Positions 44,897 through 58,600 of a stretch of DNA of 64,000 nucleotides are shown piece after piece. The notes under the pieces were generated by a model. The model was not told the origin of the DNA. It saw only the letters and a program-made list of their open reading frames with translations, and did not search any database. The DNA is from Lathyrus oleraceus (Eukaryota; Streptophyta; Magnoliopsida; Fabales; Fabaceae), in contig NC_066585.1 in assembly GCF_024323335.1 (NCBI RefSeq), forward strand, positions 180,128,294 to 180,192,293, read 5' to 3'. Every line of letters starts with the position of its first letter. The stretch's first letter is position 1. A program made the translations under genes and the position numbers.

Positions 44897-45904
44897 AGCT
44901 ATGCGAAATATACCTGAGTGCATCACACGCTCAAAGATATAACAGAGTTGCCATTGAACTTTATTTATTCCTGAAGGAAAGAGAAAACATCGATAAAACC
45001 CGAGGAAGAGAAAACATGGTAAGGAAGTCGGTTATGCAAGGAGAAGGTATTAGCATCCCTCACATTTGTTGTACTCAATAGGAACCGTCTTGATTGTTCT
45101 ATTCACGAACGTGTGTTATTATCTAAAGATTCACGAAAAGGGAAAAAAAGTTTGAAATAAATAGAGTGAAAAAGAAAACAATAATTAGTGTGCTCTCCAA
45201 GGATTCGACCCCTTGTACCTACGTATCCTTATCATGCAATAAGGAAGTCAGTGCTTCGTAATTCGTGGTAGAAAATACGGATGTGTTGGTTGTTTTTAAT
45301 GAACAGTGTTAACATTCACATTCTAACAGTCAACGTTACTAGTATGCTCGCGCATGAGAGGCTTAAACATTTATTTGTTTGCGGTAGAATGGATGCACTT
45401 GGATCGCACTCTAGTAGTTAAACATTACTTGTGTGCTCGCGCATGGGAGGCTTAAGTGTTGTTCACGGTAGATCAAAGCCAAGCAACAATCAAGAACCTC
45501 AAACCAAGTGAGCAGCCAACATAAGTAGTGCACCAATGTCATGAACTACAATTAGGGTTTCCACCACCTCAGAGTAAACCACGAGGTTCACAAACCTCTT
45601 AGATCAAGAATTAGGATTTGGTATGGATGAAACACCAAGATGTAATCTCCAAGGCCTAAAGCACCTACAATTAAGGTTTTGTACCTTGATCACCATGATT
45701 GATTCTCCATATTGACTGAAGCATTATAACTCATATGGCTTGATACTCAAGCAAACCCTAGCTCTTTGTTATGTATAAACAGTCTCAAACCTTTGAATCT
45801 ATGATGATGTTAGTACACTAGATGATATGGATGCACATGAATGCAAATGAATATCAAACATAAAGATTAAATGAAAAGGGGAGGGAAAATTTAGGGGTAT
45901 GACA
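44897..45904 (-). repeat. Ogre-type LTR (truncated, about 1 kb)
   Basis: Ends aggggtatgaca at 45904, directly followed by gttgcccctattt, the complement of a polypurine tract, exactly as in the complete Ogre-like element at 12287. The left portion has the same organisation as the other LTRs ('ggagaaggtattagcatccc', 'gtgctctccaaggattcgac'). The left end abuts the F-box fragment. Confidence 0.75.
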
Positions 45905-46440
45905 GTTGCCCCTATTTAATCTTCTCGGATCTGAAGGTGTGAATAGCAATGACTTTCAAACATTCAAGGTATGAGAGGATTAAATACCAAAATAACCAAT
46001 AAATTATCTCGCAGGGAATGAATGAAATGAATGAAATGTGAGGTGAGGGTATTAATGGGAAACAATTTAATGGATGGCATGTAAGTCTTTTGTATAAGGT
46101 CATCTATTAGGGATTAGGTGAAATGTCTGTGAGGAGAATGGATAAGCTGTAAAGAGAGATGTTGGACATGCCTGGCGTATGTAATAGGCCATGTATGATT
46201 GATTTTTCTCTCTCTTTCTTTTTTCCTTTTTTTTTCTTTGCCTCCACTAACAAGTTTTGGCATGTATTGGTGTTAGAAATACTCTCGCAAGATTCCATGA
46301 AGGTAAGAAGATCATGTATTTGCAAAAGACAAGTAACAGAGGATACAAAGGTAAACTATAATCCTCTACAAAAGGAAGAGAGATGTCTGGCAAAAGTACG
46401 TTGACAAGAGGGACTAAAAGTGTGGACAAAAAATATTAGG
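45905..46440 (-). mobile_element. Ogre-type 3' internal fragment
   Basis: Starts with the polypurine tract complement and matches 59808-60370 closely, including 'aacaagttttggcatgta' and a pyrimidine-rich run (46200-46240). No pol remnant. Confidence 0.7.
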
Positions 46441-48560
46441 AGGACCATTCTTTGAAGAAAATATTTTTAGATATTAAAAATGTAATTTGGAATATTTAGA
46501 GAGACCACAAACATATTTAACCCTAAAAAAACTACAATCTAGAAAAAAATCTCAAGTGAAAGGCTAGCAAAGAACAACAATGACATCAAATAATACCAAA
46601 ACTACCCTAAAACTCATCGTAAACGACTTCGTTGGTTGGTTGGAACAAATAACTAGTTTCTTCATAGACCTTGCAAGAGCATTTTAGGAATTAACAAAAA
46701 AAGAATACACTTTAATTGCGTTTCAAGAATTTGTTTAAACAAGCAACATTTTCAATTTAAATACTCAAATAATCAATATTTATCATTATTAACCAAAATA
46801 TCCATGTTTAAAAAAAAAATCATAGCTAAGAGGAGGTGTCACTAATATTAACGCATACATGGGAAAATCCACATAGACGTCATACCCTCATGCGCATGTA
46901 ATACCCTTGCACCATTATCCCTAACGCATGCGTTATTGGTCTAAGGAGAGGCATCACTCCCCTTGGTGCTATAGTGGAAGCCATACCTTTTTAATAACTA
47001 TAAGTAATGATAAGTAAGAAGGCTCATTAATTCAAATGTTTTGATCTTTTCTACATCAATGATGATTTGAATTCTAATTTATACTATTTATCTAAGAATT
47101 TTTTTAATACATATTATATATTACTTAGGCATCACGTAAAAATTTGAAAATATCTCTCAAATTTCAAAGATGCATCTACGGACGCATCTCATACAATATA
47201 ACTCATTCGTTTTTAAACTACATCCCATTTTAATGATTTAAATTATTTCAAAAATGCATTTCCAAAATATCTCCGAAAATACATTTTAATATTTTATGTG
47301 ATGCTCTAGCTCTTCGTATGTATCCACCAGTACACAATACACTTTAGACAAGTTCTTAAACATCTCTAAGACATGTTTCCTTAAAATGTATATTGATTAA
47401 AAGGATGTATAATACTTGGGATTTCATTGTATTTAAGGACTACAGACAATTCAACATCAATATAAGGCTTTGCATTAGTATGTGATAGGTATTAAGTTAT
47501 GGATATAATTTTAGTAAACTGAAAAAACAAAAATGGAATTAGTCCATGATTAAAAAAAAGGAATATTATGTTGAAAAGTTACGTCACAAACCCATGGAAA
47601 AAAATAGTTGTGTATGATAAATGAGATTGGTTTGTTTGAATCAACATGATGTTGTTTGCAGTTTGAATGATTTTGTCAGCTGAATCAGTATGAAATTGTT
47701 TGCGGTTAGCATGATTTTACAAATAAAGAATAGTTGACAAACCCATGTGACACACTCTCCTAATTACAAAGTTTATGTGAGTTCCTAAAGTATATTTTTA
47801 GAGACATTTTGAAAATGTACTTTTGAAATAATTTAAATCATAAAATAAGATGTATCTCCAAAAATTAAAAAGATATTTTTGGAATTTCACGTGGTACCTA
47901 AATAATACATATGATTCCCTTATTTAATTCTATCTCACCGTGTCTCTTCTTTAGTTAAAATTATTATATATAAAAAAGAAAATCCGATCAAATTGATTCG
48001 TCAGATTTTTATTGATTTTGGCCGATTTTAATCGACTTTTACTAATTCAATAGCTTATTCGATCTAGTAATTAGATCAAATTGATGACATCTTTGATTCT
48101 CCGTTCAACGAATTGAGTGTGATTTTTAAAACATTGATTTAAATATATATTATAGAGATCTCAAACTTTTTTGATTACTTAGTCAAATCTTTAAATTATA
48201 AATAAACATTTTTAGAAAAATATTTCAAACTATTTTTTAAATGAATAATAATTAATAATAAAATCATACAATTGTGTGCATTGTATGGAACAACTAATTT
48301 GTGGTAATTGAATTTTTCTTATTTAGAAAAAAAAAAGAAAATGTAATAGCTTTAGTTTTTTTCCTAATAATTTTAATTAAAGAAAAGACACGATAATTAG
48401 ATAAATAGTAGTATAAATTAAAATTACGTCGAAAAGATATAAAGATTTTGATTAATCACAATTGGTTGTTTACTTATTCTTATCTATAATTAATAAAAAA
48501 AAGTATGGCTTAATACTATTAAAAATTTAAAATTAAAAGATATGGCTTGCAGTATAATGC
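46441..48560 (+). repeat. F-box cluster repeat module, copy 2 (promoter relic, inverted arms, upstream module)
   Basis: 46560-46740 is a truncated F-box promoter copy. 46740-47440 matches 60660-61480. 47455-48555 matches 39040-40310. Two parts are inverted copies of each other: 46980-47300 and about 47780-48560 ('acgtaaaaatttgaaaatatc' against the complement of 'gatatttttggaatttcacgt'). No gene. Confidence 0.75.
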
Positions 48561-49462
48561 CAGTGGTGCTTCCCCTTAAGTTAATTTTAAAATATCTAAC
48601 AAAAATTATATAGTCAATAAATCATATATATTTATATGTTTTTTATTTAAAAAAAGTCAAAAGAAAAAAAAGCATTTGTCTCATTTATTTAAAGGAAAGC
48701 TAGCAAAGAACAATGCTGACATCAGATAATAATAAAAATGACCCAAAAACCCATAGTAAATGACAGCAGTTGGTTGGAACAAACAGCTAGTTTTTTACTT
48801 CACAGACCTCGCAAGGCCATTTCAGGAATTAACAAAAAATGCATAGAGTTTAATTGTGTTTGAATTGAATGAACATAAAAGGTTCGCTCCGTAAAACAAA
48901 AACGCAAAAGCCGAACTCAAACTGCTTCTTCTCTCCGTTCTCTCTCTCTCTCTCTGATACATTCTTCCTCGCTTCTCTTATGTACGTACACTTCTTCAAC
49001 TATTCATTCTTATATAGTTTTTTAGCTCTTTTACTTGGTTATATATACTCTTTTATGCTGCAATTCATTCAGTTGTGATATAGTTCTATTTTTTTTTTAT
49101 CTGTTGACGACCTCAATGATGATGACACTGTTTTTTGGTTGGAGAATTCTGATACTGTCAAGATGAACTTTTAAATTCTTGATCATGACACTGTTAATCC
49201 CTAATAAATATGAATATTGATGTTGAATCTCAATTGTTCTTTTCATGATTCATTATGAATTTTGTACTTTAGGTGTGATGTCAGTACTAACCGAATTTAA
49301 TTGTCACTGTATGCTGCAGCGTATCGTTCCGTCGACGATCGATCATGGCATGGTATTTTATTTATACTCTCTAACTGAATTTCATTTTATTATCAAAATA
49401 CTTTCTTCTAAATACTATGGTCATTTGCTGATCATCTCTATCATAGCAGGATCCGAACAAGT
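48561..49462 (+). promoter_or_regulatory. Promoter and 5' leader of the intact F-box gene
   Basis: 48700-48960 is the duplicated F-box promoter; the leader is near 48890-48960 ('aagccgaactcaaactgctt', then tctctctctctct). A leader intron probably ends at ctatcatagcag|gatccg (49449) just before the ATG at 49463, because the pseudogene at 43534 has the same 15 bases joined to a much shorter leader. Confidence 0.55.
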
Positions 49463-51358
49463 ATGGGGAGAATAAGATTCGATGGGAATGAAGACAGACT
49501 CAGTGACTTACCAGAATGTATTATCCTTCACATTTTGTCTTTTTTGACCATACAGCATGCCGTTCAAACTTGTGTTTTGTCCACCAGATGGAAACATCTC
49601 TGGAAACGTATGCCAACTCTTAATTTGAATTCACATGAATTTATGACTCTCAAGATTTTCTCTGTATTCGTCTCTAAGATTTTGTCTCTCCGTGATACCT
49701 CTACTGCACTACATGCAGTTAATCTTATACGTGGTCGTACTATTGAGCCTCGACTCCTTAAAAGGTTTTTAAACTATGTTATTTCCCATAACACCCATCT
49801 CCAACAGTTAGGAATCTCTGTATGTGGTGATATTGGTCTCGTTTTCAACTGTGTTTCTTCATGCCGGGCTCTTACATCTCTTACGCTTTCAGTTCGCCCT
49901 AAATGGAGCGATTCTACAGCAACATTATTTCCAAAATCTTTGAATTTGCCTTTACTGACCAGCTTGGATCTAACAAATTTTGCCTTTTGCGGGGATGAAA
50001 ATGGTTGTGCTGAGCCCTTTTTGGCCTTTACCAAGTTGAATAGTTTGGTCATTTTTGATTGTAAGGTAAGGGATGCACAAATCCTCAGCATATCAAACAA
50101 CACACTTGTCAATTTAGCTATGCATTATAATTCATCTCTCCATGCCAAAATCAAGCTAAATGCTCCAAGTCTGTGTACCTTTAATTATACCGGTAGTTAC
50201 CATATTCATGAAATATGTGGGAGTGGACTTTCTTCTGTTAAAAAATTGAATATCAAATCAGCACATTTTTCAGCTTCGAAGTATGCTTTGGTTCTATTTA
50301 GCTGGCTGATAAACTTTGCCAATATAGAGTCATTAACCGTCACTTCAACTGTTCTCCAGGTACCAATTATGTTTTTGGACATGATTTTTACTTTCTTAGG
50401 ATGATTTTTTGTGTTCAATTTTTGTTAAAATTCAAATGATTTGCCTAAAACTGATCTTAATTCACCCTCATTTCTTAGATTCTCTCCTTAGTTCCTGATG
50501 TATTGAAGGTTAAGCTCCGTTGTTTCCATAACTTGAAGTCATTGAAAGTAGAACTCATACAAATTCGGGCAGGATCTTTATTACTATTAATTCAAGAGGC
50601 CATGATAGAGAAAGCAGCTGCCAAGTCACCTAAAGAAGTTGTGAAGTTAAGAAAGGCATTTGAAACAAGTTTTGAACCACCTGCCATACCGGATGGAATA
50701 GTTGACTTCTTGCGTCAAAACTCGCCGTCGGCTGAAGTTAACATCTCAACAGAGGATCCGTGTTCTTTTAATCTAAAGCAGGTAATTATTTTAGAACTTT
50801 GAGTGAGCTGAGTGTGGTAATTTTTTCTGAGAATCTAACATTAGATAGTTTTAAATGAAACAACCATAAAAGAGTTTGTGATTGGTTGTTACTAAACAGA
50901 TTGAAGAATCTATAAAAGGTGTGAATATTAACAATTATCGCTCGCGATTCTCTATGCGTTCCTCCGCCCGTCTTCCGAGACTCTCTGTGCGTTCCTCCTC
51001 TTCTGTCGCACCTGGTTTGGCTGCCAAGTCTGCTTCTGCCGCCGAGCCTGCTTCTGATGCTGCTCCTGCTTCTGCCGCTGAGCCTGCCAAGTCTGCTTCT
51101 GCCGCCGAGCCTGCTTCTGGTGCTGCTCCTGCTTCTGCTGCCGAGCCTGCTTCTGATGCTGCTTATGCTTCTGCCGCTGAGCCTGCCACTGCTGCATCTC
51201 CCAATCTTCATATCTGTCTCGGCGAAAAGGTAAGATTCCTTACATGCATTTTTGGGGCCATTAGTTGTTTTCATGTGGACATATCCATCTTCATAATGAG
51301 ATAGCGCGTAGGCAATTGATTGTGTTACTTTTTGTGACCCTAGGATGATGATAAATGA
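49463..51358 (+). CDS. F-box/LRR (FBD-type) protein, four coding exons, Ala-rich tail
   Basis: Exons by GT/AG and phase: 49463-50359, 50479-50781, 50900-51229 and 51344-51358 (TGA), giving 514 aa. Exon 1: F-box at residues 10-50 (DRLSDLPECIILHILSFL, AVQTCVLSTRWKHLWKRMP), then leucine-rich segments (FPKSLNLPLLTSLDLTNFAF, CGSGLSSVKKLNIKSAHFSA). Exon 2: ILSLVPDVLKVKLRCFHNLK and FBD-like IVDFLRQNSPSAEVNI. Exon 3 is odd: about 70 residues of low-complexity Ala/Ser/Glu/Pro (ASAAEPASDAAPASAAEPA) before LHICLGEK. No stop in exons 1-3. Likely an SCF ubiquitin-ligase receptor; substrate unknown. If exon 3 is not spliced in, the protein ends at VIILEL, reading through the exon 2 donor. Sits at the end of the duplicated cluster and is the only intact member on this strand. 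Confidence 0.85.
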
Positions 51359-54354
51359 TCGAATAAAGATGAGGAGGAGGAGAAGCACCAATAAAGATAA
51401 TGATGATAAATCATGGAATAAAGATGAGGAGGAGAAGCACCAATGAAGATAATGGGCAGTGAAGACTTCTCATATTGTAAGATGTTAGATAAGTGACTGA
51501 AAATATCAGTTTGACTGTCTTTACTCAAATGTTATAATGCCTACTCTGTGAACCTTTATTGTTAGATTTGGTAAATGTACTTTCTCTGTGAATTCTTAAT
51601 ATTTGAAGCCATATTATATTGTATTGTATGAAAACCATATTGTATTGCTTCTGGATCCTCACAACTTTCAATATTTTGCTATAAATTTGTTCTGATCCTA
51701 CCACTTCTACACTGATGGTCAATAGGAGTAATTGACTTCTCGTACCAAGTTCTCAAAAAACAAACAAACTGCAGTTCCACTACATGCGGAACATTTTAAC
51801 ATGATTGTTTGCACAATCATGCAACCAATATTTGTATTGTATGAAAACCATATTGTACTTTCTATGAATCATTTTAATATTTGCTATAAATTTGTTCTGA
51901 TCCTGACAATTCAATGGTTTTCTTTAATATAAATTTGTTTTTGATTTTAATATAACTTGTAGCAAAATCTGAACTCATACAATTATCATACCAAGTTCTC
52001 AAAAAACAAACAAACTGCAGTTCCACTACACGCGGAACATTTTAACATGATTGTTTGCATTAAGGAAGTTATTAAATATCTTGTGTTTATTCATTGATTC
52101 CTTTATTTTGATCCTACAATTTCAATATGAATTGAAGGCAAAAATAATATCATATAATATCTTGATTGATTTAAATTTAGATATTTATATTATTGTAATC
52201 TTTTCTCCTACATTAATAACAAGTAAATGGATTATGGACCTCTCTATTGAGAGATTCCAAACTAATTTTCACATTGTGAGAATCAGACATACCAATGTCA
52301 TTAAAGCAGTGTGGCGGATGCAGCTACTTCACTGCCGGTAAATCTATTCTTTTTTATCGTCTTTGATTTTCATCATGGAAAGATTTTGTTGTTAAATCTA
52401 TTATTCATTCTTGTTTTCAATTTCCATCCAGAAATGATTTTGTTCCATCTCCGTCTCGATTGATCTTTATGATTCTCATATAGATTCATAAATATACAAA
52501 ATATAAAATAGATCTATTATTTTTAATGAAAATATTATTAGTACAATTTTCCACTCATCAATTTTTTAACTTTCTCTCTTTTTTTTTCATAAATATTTTA
52601 GCAACGTAAAATATATATTGATGATGGAAGGCTGTAAATCTTTTTCTTTAAGAATACATTTAACACCTCTACAAAGAATATCTAAAAATACAACCATGTG
52701 CAAAGAAGATGTGATATGAAAGTTACATAGTAGGTAGGTTTCAAATTTTATGCCTAACAGGCAAAATGGTTACAATTATCACAAATCAAAGGAAGGAGGA
52801 TCTGCATAAGTTTTAAGGGTAGCCTTTGAAAAATCTGATAGAGAATAGATCATGGGTTATGGGTGTTCCTTCCATATGACACCAAATAAATCCTAGTTTG
52901 AGAAGCTCACTTATCTACCGGGAGGGCCAATGTTACTTAGAAATAATAAATCATATAAGATTCAAGGTATTGGATTAATAAGGTTCAAATTGGATTGTAG
53001 GATTGAAAAAGATTATCCATGAGGTGATACTTGTTCATGACTTAAGATAAATATAATTTCTCTTGTTTCCTGATAAATAGATGTCCGTCTACAACCATAA
53101 ACAGGAAAACACTAGAAGAAGTCTGATCTGGTTATTCTGCTACCTTTGACACACTCGATTTTTTGTCACAACGAAAGAAAAAATAAGTTTGTTTACTAAG
53201 TTTCTTTACCGTCCATAAACAAATATTTTTCGTTCATTTATTTAGTATCAATGATCAAGACACTGCTAACACATTAATCCATAATAAATATTAGTTATCC
53301 GCATGAAACCATCACGACATCCATTCAGAATGCTAATGCCATACTATATATTTGAATGACAAGCATTCTAAATATCAAATATTTATAATAAAAATATTTG
53401 GATTGAAAAAAGTGAAATTTAAAAGAAAGTGGAAACGGTCTTTGTAGGGGATTGTAAGAGCAAAAAATACTATTGATCGAAGGTTTGTGTTCTTTACATA
53501 ATCTTTTGTCTTTATAAATGATAAATTATTTTTCTTATCTAACCTTTGTTAATTTAATTTCAAAAGCAAATGAATGAGAAATGTGGAATAAGACGTAGAA
53601 TGTCGTCCAAAGGAAAATATCACCTCGCCCCTTAGTTTTTCTATCGGAATGATGTGAGAAATGTGAGATAAAACATTTCTTCGGCAAACAGAAAGTTAAG
53701 GTCATTAACTAATTCACGTCTCTCTTGGTTTCTCTTGAAAATATGGATTCAACAATTTATCATGGATGGAGTGTGCGTGATCATTTTCAAGAAAATCCTG
53801 GATTTTGGGTGAAAAATCATCTCACGCATGACATAAAGATAAAAAATCTAAATGAAATTTGAGACTCAATGATAAGAAACCAGATTGAAACACAAGGTAT
53901 ACAAATAAATTTTATATTAAATTTTACAAATAAGAAAGAAAAACAGATCGTCTTTCCATAGCAGTAGCAGATCCAACCAAATTTTCCCATGCACAAAATA
54001 AATAAATAAAAACTACCCATAAAAAACATGGATTTGCATGTTTCAATCCATTTTTGTGACTCTCAATCAATTTTTGTGACCCTGTTTTGAAGCATTCCAA
54101 ACCATCGTAGGTCACAACTCTGACGACGGCGACGGTGAGATATTTTATTTACGAAATTTCATTTTCCCTCTAAACTATTATTCGGGTTATGACTCCAAAA
54201 TCCTTTCTAGGCTTTCTCTAGAAAATGGAGGTGTAGTCCGATCATCTCCAAGAAAGCAGGATTCGAGCAAGGATGAAGAAAATAACACGTTTGATTACTT
54301 TAACTTTGGAGTTTATAAGATATGAGTTTCCAAATGGATTATGGATTTTAAAAT
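51359..54354. other. AT-rich intergenic, no gene supported
   Basis: Contains a direct repeat of about 75 bp (51746-51822 and 51990-52062: 'accaagttctcaaaaaacaa', 'actgcagttccactaca'), two copies of 'gatgaggaggagaagcacca' (51370-51440), and at 53250-53300 and 54240-54275 faint similarity to the leader of the F-box gene. No reading frame looks real. Confidence 0.45.
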
Positions 54355-54705
54355 TAGGGATAGCAAACGGGCATGCCCACTCCGTTTAGACATATTCCGC
54401 AAAAGTCGGTAAAAAAACGGGGCGGAGTAGGGCGGGTATAGTTGAAAATGCGGGCCTGAAATATACACCCACCCTGCAAAAAGTGAGGGCGGGACGGGGA
54501 AAATCTGCGGACACTACATCTTCTAAGCCTAAAAATGCAAAAAAAACATATGTAAATACTTGTGCCTGCAAAAACCCGCGAAAAAAACGGGACGGGACGG
54601 AGCAACCACATTAAAGGGTGAGGACCTAAACCCTTGACCCGTCCCGGACTAAAGTGCGGGCAAAACGGGCATGCCCAACGGGTCGAACCCATTTTGTCAC
54701 CCCTA
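54355..54705 (+). mobile_element. hAT-like MITE, complete, 351 bp
   Basis: Begins TAGGGATAGCAAACGGGCAT and ends with the complement of TAGGGGTGACAAAATGGG. The inverted termini are followed by a second inverted pair, acgggcatgccca at both ends. The flanks TTTAAAAT and TTAAAAAC match at 6 of 8 bases, compatible with an old 8-bp duplication. The interior is unusually GC-rich for this window and matches 1-150. No protein. Confidence 0.75.
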
Positions 54706-55630
54706 TTAAAAACGTTCTAACTCTGCTCAAGTATCCTTAGTGTTTACCGGAATGATGTCAACATCATATTATGAACACTTGTGCATTCAACAATTCTCAG
54801 AGTCTCTTTCTTCAGAGTCTGACAGGCAGTCCTTCAACTCTGCAAATTTTTCAACTTTGTTTGACTTTTCAGTTCCAAGCTTATCATCAAAACTAAACAT
54901 GAATTGAGTCATTTTCAATATTGGTTTTAGAGTTAGATGCTTTATAGCCATTTGACCATTCAAAGTATCTTAACATGATACACTCTTGAGAATCAAACTT
55001 GTTTAATTTCTTTAGAATGAAAACAGTGAAAAACATGTTGATCTATATGATACAAAAATTGGGTTTTCGATTTTTAAAAATGCCCTTTTTCATTTCAACA
55101 AGCTTAAAGAATCATAGAAGTTACTATGCTTATACTAACCTCTTAGTTGAGATTATTGAAAAGATGTGTAGTGTTTCATCAACACACACTCGGAGTCCAT
55201 GAGTGCTTTTTAAAAGAGTCTCTTTCTCTAGATTATTATTATAGCTTTTGAGAGCATAAATAATTTTGATCTTAATAAACTAGAGTTTCATTTTATGGAC
55301 TCACAATAGTCTTTAGACAAAGCTATATGAATCTATCTTAGTTTCAATAGAATTTTCTGAAGTTTCTAATTCTTTTCAAGAATTTCAACTAATAAAGAAT
55401 AAAGAGTCAAGTGAGAGTATATTTTTTAGCACTAAGTTTGATTTCAAGGCTTCAATGCTTTTTTGCTTCTTCTTCGGAGGAGTTGGATGCTTATGTGCTT
55501 AGCTTCATGTTGCCTTGCTCTTTGAAAGTTTCCCTCTATATCTATCAAAGCTTTCTTCTTGTCCTTGATGAGTTCCTTCTATGGATTTGCTTTGTTGAAC
55601 AAAGAACACTTCCATTTTAATTGACATGGC
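54706..55630. other. No gene supported; possible retroelement noncoding sequence
   Basis: The style ('cttcagagtctgacagg', 'tcatcaaaactaaacatgaa') resembles the noncoding 3' zone of the copia element at 35.0-36.3 kb, but I cannot show homology by eye. Confidence 0.35.
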
Positions 55631-55639
55631 TCCTTGTGA

Positions 55640-58600
55640 GAAGGTGTTGTTACCAAGGTAACGAAACCGAGAACTGACTAAATTAGAATCAAAAGAGTCT
55701 CCACCAAATTTAATTTATTCCAAAAGAGGGAAAGGGGAAATAGTCGATCAAACCCTCGAGGAAATGAAATTCACACAGGAAGTGCAATTTAGGATATGGA
55801 TTAGTCTCATAACCAATATTGAATTCGGAAGTTGATTACACAAGGGGAAGATATTAACACCTTTCACGTCCATAATACTCCATGAGAACCATTTAAATTA
55901 TCTGCGTGTGTGGGTATTTATCTATTTATTGATTTATTTTCAAAAGGGTGTGAAAGAATGAGATTTTGTTTTTTTTTATTATTGTGCTCACCAAGGATTG
56001 GGGCCCTTGAGCCTACATATCATCCATCAGGTGATGAAGAATCAGAGCTCCGTAGTTCAGAGTAGAAAATGTTTGTTTGTTGGTTGATTTTATCTTTGAG
56101 AAAAGGGTTTTTGGAGTTGTGCCCTAAGACACAAAAAGGAATTTGATGGGTTGATGTTGATTTTACCATAAAAAAAGGGTTTATGAAGAGATTGTTTGTG
56201 ATTAGATTGCACTAAAGTCTATGGATGGAAGTGAATATTCTAGACAAACAAGCCAAGCGTCTTATGTCCAAAATAATCAAAGTAAGGATATGAAAACTCC
56301 ATCCTTACTCATTCCCCACTTAAAACTCGTGGCACACAATACTAATCGTAGTTTTATTATTTTTTTAGTTTTATTTTGAAAATGTTGCTTGATGTTAGAT
56401 CAAGGGTTTATTAATTTGATTATGAAATTGATGACTTACAATGAATATACAAAGTAACCAAGCAAGAAAAATAAAGGGTCTCATTGTAAGATAGCCCAAG
56501 AGAAAACCTTGTGTGTGCAAAAGTGACTAAGCTAACAAAGAATAATGGTATTACAATCATGTCTTCCTAGGGTAGTGTCATGATGCCATTCATATAACAT
56601 GTATGTAAGTTACAAATGAAATCCAAAGTTAAGGCAAAGGGTCAAAAATTTAAGGACAAGGTCTCCAAGCAAGGGTACTAAGTGAAATCCTCTAAGTCCA
56701 AGTTGAATACAAGTGGAATTCATCTTTTTGGTCTTATAACTTTATCATATTTTTGTTGTTTTCAATTGTATGATGACAATGAGTAAATAACAATGATAAA
56801 ATATGCATGAGGAGTATATACGATGATGATGATAATGGTGCTTTAATGTAAATGACAATGCAATATGGTTGACATAAAGTAAGTAACAAGGAAATAATAA
56901 CAATATCACAATAACAATGGTTAGTAATGAACAAAGTTAGTGATGTATAGTTAGTGATTAGAGAAATGTACAAAGGTCAACGTTTGAGAATTATCCATCC
57001 ATAGGTCAAAGGAATCAAAATATGTCGCATCAAGGGATAACTTATCACTAATGCAAAGTATTGAAGATGATCTTTGTCCATCTAACAATAGATTTTAAAC
57101 AATAAAAGTTATACAACCCCAAGACCATTTATCAATGATTTGACAAATAGAAGGTTGTATCACTCAATATTTACAAGCTAACAGTTGATTAATGGTTAAG
57201 TTATATACAAGTTAAACAATGGAAGCACAAATGTTATAGGGTTAGTAATCAATGGAAATAAGATAATTTAAATGGATCCACAAGTTAATATCATAAGCAT
57301 GACTTCATCTATGCATCAAATGACTTGAATATGGATAAATAGAGGCAACATATCAATGCCTCAAAGTATCATGAATGATCCATTGAATATTCATTGATAG
57401 ATTTGAAACATTGAAAATTTTATCAATCCTAAAAAATCCAAAGTCATGACCAAAATAGACCTCATTAGCCATCATGAACCAAGACATAAAAAATCAACAA
57501 ATTAAGTCCAAGTAAAATAAACCAAGGGTGAAAAAAATAAAAGGGAGAAAAATAAGTCAAGTGTGTGTTGAGAATATTTTGATCAGAATTAAAATAAGTG
57601 GTGAAATAATTAAAATCAAAGTAAAATAAAATAGGTAAAAAAAAGAAAAAAAAAGGAAAAAAAGTGAAAAAGGGATAAAAAATAACATGGGCACGATGGG
57701 GTTTAAACCCATTACCTTGGAGTCATGGGTTCAACCCCCATCCACTTGGACAAGCGCCCTTTGGTGTTAGAAACATGCTTCAAATAATAAAATAATAAAA
57801 TAAATAAAACGCAACACTAAATGAACCCGCACACGAATAAACCAATTAGAACACAACATCAAATATTTTCAAATTCAAACGCGCAAAGGGAACGTCGTCT
57901 TCAACCTCAGAACATCAAAATCAAACTCCTGATTCTTGTGTTTTTAGATGGAATCACTCATGGATTCAACCTCCCCACACTTCATCGCTACCATCTCCAC
58001 ACTCATGAGCCATTGATTGGTTCTGAGTGTGGAGAATTTCTCAAGAACAAGGAAACATTATTTAACCTAAAAATTAAATTAAATGGTTGATACAAAATAA
58101 TCAAGGTTTAGACCATAGGGTTAAGCATCAGTGAGTAAATTCAAGCAAGATGGTAACTTGTTTGAGTGAATGAGATGATTGAAACTACCTGGTCGAAATC
58201 AAACTCAGATGACAACTCCGATGACTATGGACATCTCATGGGAGATGTTTGCAATGATGTTGTCATGTTATATTGTTGTGTATGATCTTTAGCTATTGAT
58301 GTTATTAGCTCTTGTGTTGACTTGATGCCTTACAATGTATGCACTGCCCTGGTTGGATGTATGCTAATGGTTATGGACTTCTATTGGTGCAGGACTTTGC
58401 TTGATCTATGTAAATTTGAATGAGTTGTTGTTTGTGATGTAATGAATGGTAAGATTGCCTTGGTTGCTATGTTTGCCTTGCTATGTCATGTTTAGCTTTG
58501 CTAGTTTGCTTACTATTATGGCCATGAGGTTGTAATACGAAGTTGTATTTGGTGTGGCTGTTTGGAAATGTTATCATTATGATGATACATGGTGAATTGT

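Noticed and set aside
50786..51391. 201-aa Ser/Arg/Gly-rich and 81-aa Gln-rich minus frames
   Set aside because: Antisense shadows of the Ala/Glu/Pro-rich exon of the F-box gene.
55411..55620. 69-aa hydrophobic frame
   Set aside because: Low-complexity Leu/Ser translation of T-rich DNA; no promoter or homologous pattern.
57690..57760. tRNA-like sequence
   Set aside because: Only a T-arm-like palindrome is visible; no acceptor stem or anticodon arm could be folded by eye.
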